A DNA stretch of 64,000 nucleotides, from NCBI RefSeq assembly GCF_900101745.1, contig NZ_FNAD01000016.1, positions 94,408-158,407 of the forward strand, given 5' to 3'. This stretch comes from Glycomyces harbinensis. GTDB lineage: Bacteria > Actinomycetota > Actinomycetes > Mycobacteriales > Micromonosporaceae. Below are positions 59,546 to 64,000 of the stretch, piece after piece. Numbering within the stretch: position 1 is the first letter of the stretch; each line of letters opens with the position of its first letter. The position numbers and the translations under genes were made by a program. Below the pieces are notes generated by a model. It saw only the letters and a list, made by a program, of their open reading frames with translations, had not been told where the DNA came from and ran no database searches.

Positions 59546-60304
59546 TCACCGGTTGATCAGCGCGTCGAGCAGGCCCAGGCGCACGGCGGCGTCGCGGGCG
59601 AGGAGGAACCCGACGATGCCGATGACCCAGCCGGTGGTGCTGGCCGCGTTCTTGGTCATCCAGTTGTTGATCCTCACCAGGAGCGGTTCGACGGCGTCGC
59701 GGGCCACGAGCCTGGCGCCAAGGAGCACGAGCGCGGGCAGGATCATGACGGCGCAGTAGCCGGCCATGGTCGCGGTGGTCCCGGCGGCGCCGAGACCGGC
59801 GGCGGTGACCATGCCGATGGCGGCGAGGTAGGGCAGCATGGTCGCGACCTCGAGGGTGGCGGCGCCGGCGGCGAGGCCGACCAGGGACAGCGCCGAGCCG
59901 CGCCTGGTGCGCGTCCCGCCGTCCGTGCCGCCCGCGTCGGCCTCCTCGATGCCGAGGGCCCGTTCGCGCCAGCGCGCGACGCGGCCGCCGCCTTCCTTGC
60001 GCTTCTTGGAGTCGAACCGGAAGCTGAGGGCGAGCAGGCCGGCGCCGAGGACGAGCTGGACCCACATCGCGGCGCGGGTCTCCATGAGGGCGCCGATGTC
60101 CTCGATGAAGGTGGTCGCGCCGAGCACGATCGCCATGCCGACGGCGAAGTAGAAGACGGCGATGGTGCCGAGGTAGACGAGCATCCGGCCGGCCTTGACG
60201 CGTCCGGGCGCGAGCAGCAGCCAGATCGGGATGAGCAGCGTGCCGAAGCTCGTCGAGTCGATCAGGGCGAGCGCGGCGAGTGAGGCGGCGAGGGTGAGGT
60301 CCAT
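59546..60304 (-). CDS. GAP-family (Sap) membrane protein
   Basis: A 252-residue protein with six helices and the start MDLTLAASLAALALIDSTSF then GTLLIPIWLLL, matching the GAP/SfLAP family (sulfolipid-1-addressing protein in mycobacteria). A polar loop of about 50 residues (RFDSKKRKEGGGRVARW) divides the two halves. TACGCT (60311-60316) is 6 nt before the ATG. Its exact cargo, perhaps a lipid or peptidoglycolipid, is unknown. Confidence 0.85.
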   Translation of the reverse strand: MDLTLAASLAALALIDSTSFGTLLIPIWLLLAPGRVKAGRMLVYLGTIAVFYFAVGMAIVLGATTFIEDIGALMETRAAMWVQLVLGAGLLALSFRFDSKKRKEGGGRVARWRERALGIEEADAGGTDGGTRTRRGSALSLVGLAAGAATLEVATMLPYLAAIGMVTAAGLGAAGTTATMAGYCAVMILPALVLLGARLVARDAVEPLLVRINNWMTKNAASTTGWVIGIVGFLLARDAAVRLGLLDALINR

Positions 60305-60319
60305 ACGTGGAGCGTATGG
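60301..60319. promoter_or_regulatory. Inverted repeat over the GAP gene start and -10
   Basis: CCATACG (60301-60307) and CGTATGG (60313-60319) form a perfect 7-bp inverted repeat around TGGAG. It covers both the -10 box and the start codon of the leaderless gene, and would be a good repressor site. Confidence 0.45.
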
Positions 60320-60490
60320 AGTCGCGGGGGCGGTCCGCGTCGGTCGCGGGAGTGAGGTTTCGCAGGGCGCGTGCACCTTTGGTGGCAATCCGAAAGGAGC
60401 GGAGGGGCCTCGTTCGGATTGGAGAACGTTTGCAGATAGTGTCGGGTCTCGATGCGTCCGCGCTTCGCGGACCCGCCGAAGGAGGTCCGC

Positions 60491-61792
60491 ATGCAGCCAG
60501 GTCCCGAACCCCGGGTGGTCAACGACAACGGCGCGTGGTGCTGGTTCCAGGACGAGCGGGCGCTGGTCGACCCCGCGTCGCAGACCCTCGTCGTCGGCTC
60601 CATCGCCGCCGCCGAGGGGCCCGGCGGCGAGGCCCGCTCGGGCAACGTCGAGCTCGCGGTCGTGGACCTGCGCACCGGCGCTTCCGAAGTGGTCGTGCTG
60701 CACGAGCGCCTGGAGGCCGACGACCACGACGTGCCCGCCCTGTGGCGCCGCTCGGACGGGCGCTGGCTGGCCGTCTACACCAGGCACAAGACCGACGACC
60801 TGACGCGCTGGCGCGTCTCGGAGCCCGATGACGCGACCCGGTGGGGTCCCGAGCGGACCTTCGACTGGAGCGCCCTCACCGGGGGCCGGGGCGTCACCTA
60901 CTCGAACCTGCGGGCCGTGGACGGTCGCCTGTACTGCTTCGCGAGGGCGGTGAACGACGACCAGTGTGCGCTCGTCTCGGACGACGAGGGCGACACGTGG
61001 GCGTACGCGGGCAAGCTCTTCACCCGTCCGAAGGTCGGCTATGTCAACGGCTACACGCGCTACGCGGGCGGGGCCGGCGAGCGGATCGACCTGGTCACCA
61101 CCGACCACCACCCACGCGACTTCGACAACTCGGTCTACCACGGCTACCTGGAGGGCGGGGTGCTCCGCCGCAGCGACGGCGGCGTGCTCGACCCCGAAGC
61201 GCTGCAAGGGGAAGCGTTCTCGCAGGAGGGTCTGACCACGGTGCTGGCGGCCGGGTCCGAATGGGGCGGCGAGCGGATCTCCCACTGCTGGACCACCGAC
61301 ATCCGCCGGTCCGGGGACGGGACGGTGGCGGCGGTGCTGACCGCGCGCTTCGGCGGCGACCCCGAGGAGCGGTTCTTCCGCAAGCGCCCGGTGCCGGACC
61401 TGCGGTTCTTCTACGCCCGCCTGGCTCCCGGTGGCGAGTGGCAGGTGAGCGAGATGGCGCAGGCGGGGCCGGGTCTGATGCCGCACGAGGAGGACTACAC
61501 GGGCCTGGCCGCGATCGACCCGTACGACCTCGACGCCGTGTACGTCTCGACGCCGGTCGACCCGGGAAGCGGGGAGCGGCTGGCGCACCACGAGATCTTC
61601 GCCGGGCAGACCGCCGACGGCGGGGCGTCGTGGACGTGGACGCCGGTCACCGAGAACTCCGATGTGGACAATCTGCGGCCGATCGTGGCGCCGGGAGACC
61701 CGTCGCGGGCCCCGCTGCTGTGGTTCCGCGGCTCAATGACGGCGTCGCAGCACTACGCGTGCGAGATAGTCCTGCTCGACCGGGTGCGCTAG
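60491..61792 (+). CDS. BNR_4 repeat protein (PL/GH-like beta-propeller)
   Basis: A 433-residue predicted seven-bladed propeller of the BNR_4 family. The family opening is RVVNDNGAWCWFQDERALVD. Asp-box-like units include SDDEGDTWAYAGKLF and TADGGASWTWTPV. Conserved HDVPALWRR and YSNLRAV lie in the core. Members include polysaccharide lyases and hydrolases on ulvan or rhamnogalacturonan. No signal peptide is seen, so it would act on oligosaccharides in the cell. AAGGAGG is 5 nt before the ATG. Confidence 0.85.
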   Translation: MQPGPEPRVVNDNGAWCWFQDERALVDPASQTLVVGSIAAAEGPGGEARSGNVELAVVDLRTGASEVVVLHERLEADDHDVPALWRRSDGRWLAVYTRHKTDDLTRWRVSEPDDATRWGPERTFDWSALTGGRGVTYSNLRAVDGRLYCFARAVNDDQCALVSDDEGDTWAYAGKLFTRPKVGYVNGYTRYAGGAGERIDLVTTDHHPRDFDNSVYHGYLEGGVLRRSDGGVLDPEALQGEAFSQEGLTTVLAAGSEWGGERISHCWTTDIRRSGDGTVAAVLTARFGGDPEERFFRKRPVPDLRFFYARLAPGGEWQVSEMAQAGPGLMPHEEDYTGLAAIDPYDLDAVYVSTPVDPGSGERLAHHEIFAGQTADGGASWTWTPVTENSDVDNLRPIVAPGDPSRAPLLWFRGSMTASQHYACEIVLLDRVR

Positions 61793-62219
61793 GGACGATG
61801 CCGTCAGGCGAGGACCTGCGAGTGATGTCAGGTCGAACTGCGGTTCGTCGCCGAGTCAGGGTGAAGTTTTGCTGGAGGTCAGGGAAGGCGGCGGTGGAGG
61901 GGTGGACTTGGAGTGGGGTGGCTCGTCGTCTGGCGGGGGTGATGGGGGCGGGGTCAGAGCGGGCGGCGACGAAGAGGTGAGTGGCGGGTGGGGTCGGGTG
62001 GCGGCCGTCAGGCCCCCTGGTCCCGAGGCGCGGAGCGCTGAGGCGGGTGGCGGGTTGTGTTGCGGTGCAGGCGGTCTCAAGGGCGACATTGATGGTCCTC
62101 AATGGAATGTTCACTCCATCGAGTGATGACAGTGCGCGGTTGGCATGTCACTATTGGTATAGAACGCGGGATCGAAAAGCGGGAACACCTTCGAGAACAG
62201 CGGAAGGGAGACGAGACCC
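61793..62219. other. G-rich non-coding gap before the DUF222/HNH gene
   Basis: This 427-base stretch has no supported gene. Its first 230 bases are strongly G-skewed on the plus strand. GGGGG, GGGGG, GGGG and GGG runs at 61935-61963 fit a quadruplex pattern with loops of 4, 1 and 7. An open frame on the minus strand (61856-62089) would give a Pro/Ser-rich chain and is probably an artefact of the skew. An extended -10 TGGTATAGA (62155-62163) and the inverted pair CACTC/GAGTG (62112-62125) belong to the downstream gene's promoter. Confidence 0.5.
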
Positions 62220-64000
62220 ATGAGCACGTGCACCACCACCCCGGACCACTCGCTCACCGCCCCCGCTGCTGGCTCTCTCCTCGTTCCGGCCGATTCCCGT
62301 TCGCGGGCGCAGGCCCTCCGCTCCACGCTCGATGCGGCCGCCTCGCTGATCAATGCCCAGCATGCGCAAGTCCTGTCGGCGGTGATCGCGATGAACGAGG
62401 CCAATCTCCACCGCTCCCAGTTCGGGTTCTCCGCGCTGCGGGATCTGCTGCTGTCGCAGTTCGACTTCACGTTCAACACGGCAGGCTCGATCGCGGCCAT
62501 CGCCCGCCTCGCCCGCAAGTTCACCGTCCTGGCACGGGCGGCAACGACCGGAGCGGCCAGGATCGACCAGGTCGCCTATGCCGTCCGCCAGCTCGACCAG
62601 ACCCCGGCCATGCGCCAGTTCGCCAAGACACCGTTCAGGGCCCCGGTCGCCTCACCCTTCGACCCCGACGTCACCTGCACGACCCCCGAAGCCATGGTCA
62701 GCGAGTACTGCGCGCATGCCTCGTTCAAGGACCTGCGCCGCCACCTCGATGAGCTGCGGGCCGCGATCGCCGAGGAGACCGAACTCCTCGATGCCCTGGG
62801 CGAGCAGTCCCTGCAACGCCTGGAGCTGACCGAGCAGGGCAACGGCATGTGGCACCTGGAAGGCGATCTCTCCGATGCCACCGGCAGGCTCCTGGACAAG
62901 TACTTGAAGACCGCCTGCCCGCCACCGCGCCAAGACGAGCAGGACGCCGAAGGGGTCTTGCCCCCGCAGGCGAACCGGCACGCCGAAGCCCTCCACCAAC
63001 TCCTCGCCGGATACGGCACGTCACCTGAAGCCGCCACCCGCCACGGGCACACCGCCACCCTCGACCTCACCGTCGACGTTCAGACGCTCCAGGGCCAGGA
63101 CACCGGGCGCCTGCCCCTTCTGGAAGGCCAGCCCGTCAGTGTCGCCCAGGCGCGTCTGCTGGCCTGTGAAGCCGGTGTCGTCCCCTCGGTCTTCGACTAC
63201 GAGGAAGGCGAGGCTGTCGAGCTCGGCCGGGCGCTGCGGCTGCCGAATGTCGCCCTGCGCCGCAAGCTCGAGCTGGAGCAGCCTGAGGGGTGTATCTGGA
63301 CCGGTTGCGACCGGCCGGTCGCCTGGACCGAAGCCCACCACATCACCCACTGGGCCGACGGCGGCTTGACGAACGCGGCCAACCTGATCCTGGTCTGCCG
63401 GTTCCACCACGGCCGCGTGCACACCACCGGCTGGTCGGTGGAGAAGACCGGCCCCGGCCAGGCCCTCATCACCCACCACGACCACCCCCACGCCAAGCGT
63501 GCCACCGCCAGTGACGGCACCGGTATCAAAGGGGTGCACGGCCACAGCGGCACTGACAACACCGAATGCGGGTGCTCAGACTGGCGCTCCGACGCCGACA
63601 TGGACGCCGAGCACCGAGACTCGGACTGGGATGCCTTCCCGACCGGGCTCTACCGCACCGAATGGTCCGACACCCTCACACCCGACCTGGACGCCCTCGA
63701 CCAAGAAGCCGACCGCCGGCAAACCCTCGCCGCGATCAAAGCCGCCAGGGCCAAAGCACGAGAACGCTTCGCCATCACAACACCGGACCCCGAACCCCAA
63801 GCCGCCCAAGGGCGTCGATCAAGGTCGGAGCCCGCCCTCACCGCCACCGCCACCGCACCGGGGCCGGGCCCTTCTCGGTCGACCGACTTCGGGGAACCGC
63901 CGTTCTTACCCTGCCCCAGCAGGCCACTGCTGGGGGAAGCGCCACACGCCAGGCGCAGCCCGAACCCACCACGCGGGATCGGGCCCCTCACCATGCCCAG
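62220..64000 (+). CDS. DUF222 and HNH endonuclease protein (partial)
   Basis: The frame from ATG 62220 (AAGGGAG 9 nt upstream) stays open to the right edge, at least 593 codons. Residues 20-300 are the DUF222 (REP13E12-like) helical domain (RSTLDAAASLINAQHAQVLS, EANLHRSQFGFSALRDLLLS). An HNH nuclease follows at about 355-400: CIWTGCDRP, then EAHHITHWADGGLTNAANLI, then CRFHH, with both zinc Cys pairs and catalytic His. The tail is long, His/Asp- then Pro-rich. Codons ending in A are more frequent than in neighbours. This family multiplies as repeats in actinobacteria and may be semi-mobile. Confidence 0.92.
   Translation, partial: MSTCTTTPDHSLTAPAAGSLLVPADSRSRAQALRSTLDAAASLINAQHAQVLSAVIAMNEANLHRSQFGFSALRDLLLSQFDFTFNTAGSIAAIARLARKFTVLARAATTGAARIDQVAYAVRQLDQTPAMRQFAKTPFRAPVASPFDPDVTCTTPEAMVSEYCAHASFKDLRRHLDELRAAIAEETELLDALGEQSLQRLELTEQGNGMWHLEGDLSDATGRLLDKYLKTACPPPRQDEQDAEGVLPPQANRHAEALHQLLAGYGTSPEAATRHGHTATLDLTVDVQTLQGQDTGRLPLLEGQPVSVAQARLLACEAGVVPSVFDYEEGEAVELGRALRLPNVALRRKLELEQPEGCIWTGCDRPVAWTEAHHITHWADGGLTNAANLILVCRFHHGRVHTTGWSVEKTGPGQALITHHDHPHAKRATASDGTGIKGVHGHSGTDNTECGCSDWRSDADMDAEHRDSDWDAFPTGLYRTEWSDTLTPDLDALDQEADRRQTLAAIKAARAKARERFAITTPDPEPQAAQGRRSRSEPALTATATAPGPGPSRSTDFGEPPFLPCPSRPLLGEAPHARRSPNPPRGIGPLTMP

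Noticed and set aside
61856..62089. Proline-rich minus-strand ORF of 77 codons
   Set aside because: Explained by G-skew; no ribosome site, no domain, and Pro/Ser low complexity.

Overview
The window is about 70% G+C, and its genes mostly use G or C in the third codon position. Many genes overlap by 4 nt (ATGA or GTGA). It carries WXG100/ESX-type proteins, a CGNR zinc finger, DUF222/HNH, AzlCD, several LacI/ROK/PadR regulators and an IdeR/DmdR-type iron box. All of this points to a high-GC actinobacterium; something near Glycomycetales or Micromonosporales is plausible, but the sequence alone does not settle the genus. I found no rRNA or tRNA gene, CRISPR array or phage. The only clear mobile-looking piece is a 168-bp MITE-like element at 17458-17625.

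Layout. 1-2068: an ESX-type polymorphic toxin cassette (small ORF, WXG100 protein, WXG100-like membrane protein, YwqJ-like deaminase, YwqK-like immunity protein cut by the window edge). 2185-6044: rarA, then a quinone oxidoreductase, MarR and NmrA operon behind a CTAG-repeat operator. 6202-17233: a Ca-binding 13-residue repeat protein, DUF389, an NB-ARC/TPR regulator, an exonuclease, an HTH/SDR/ADH redox group, a thioesterase and small envelope proteins. 17458-21966: a MITE at the end of a LacI, ThuA, Gfo/Idh, Gfo/Idh operon. 21967-28481: a PadR-GyrI fusion, a two-component system, and a divergent lipoprotein, adaptor and MacB-type ABC operon. 28743-30975: UbiA, DUF2000 and AraC. 31193-34124: a second ThuA-Gfo/Idh unit with a divergent LacI and two identical inverted operators. 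34187-42727: an eight-gene carbohydrate operon (binding protein, two permeases, uronate-dehydrogenase-like epimerase, mannonate-dehydratase-like enolase, ROK regulator, aldose epimerase, TIM-barrel isomerase) with a divergent Gfo/Idh gene.

44222-54596 is a mixed housekeeping and defence-like stretch: a tandem P-loop protein, AzlCD, ArsR-LLM oxidoreductase, a UPF1-like helicase with a worn nuclease tail, GNAT, metallophosphoesterase, CGNR, a secreted GH43 and a YbaB-like protein. 54742-55896 is an alpha/beta hydrolase split by an in-frame TAG. 55972-59519 is a heterodimeric ABC exporter with complementary degenerate ATPase halves under an iron box and behind a 20-codon leader ORF. A GAP-family membrane protein, a BNR_4 protein and a DUF222/HNH protein (cut by the right edge) close the window.

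Two themes tie the region together. First, plant or polysaccharide sugar use: GH43-AbfB, BNR_4, ThuA/Gfo modules, and a uronate-type operon, each with a local repressor and visible operators. Second, many regulator genes appear to be leaderless: a TAnnnT box sits 6-7 nt before the start codon.
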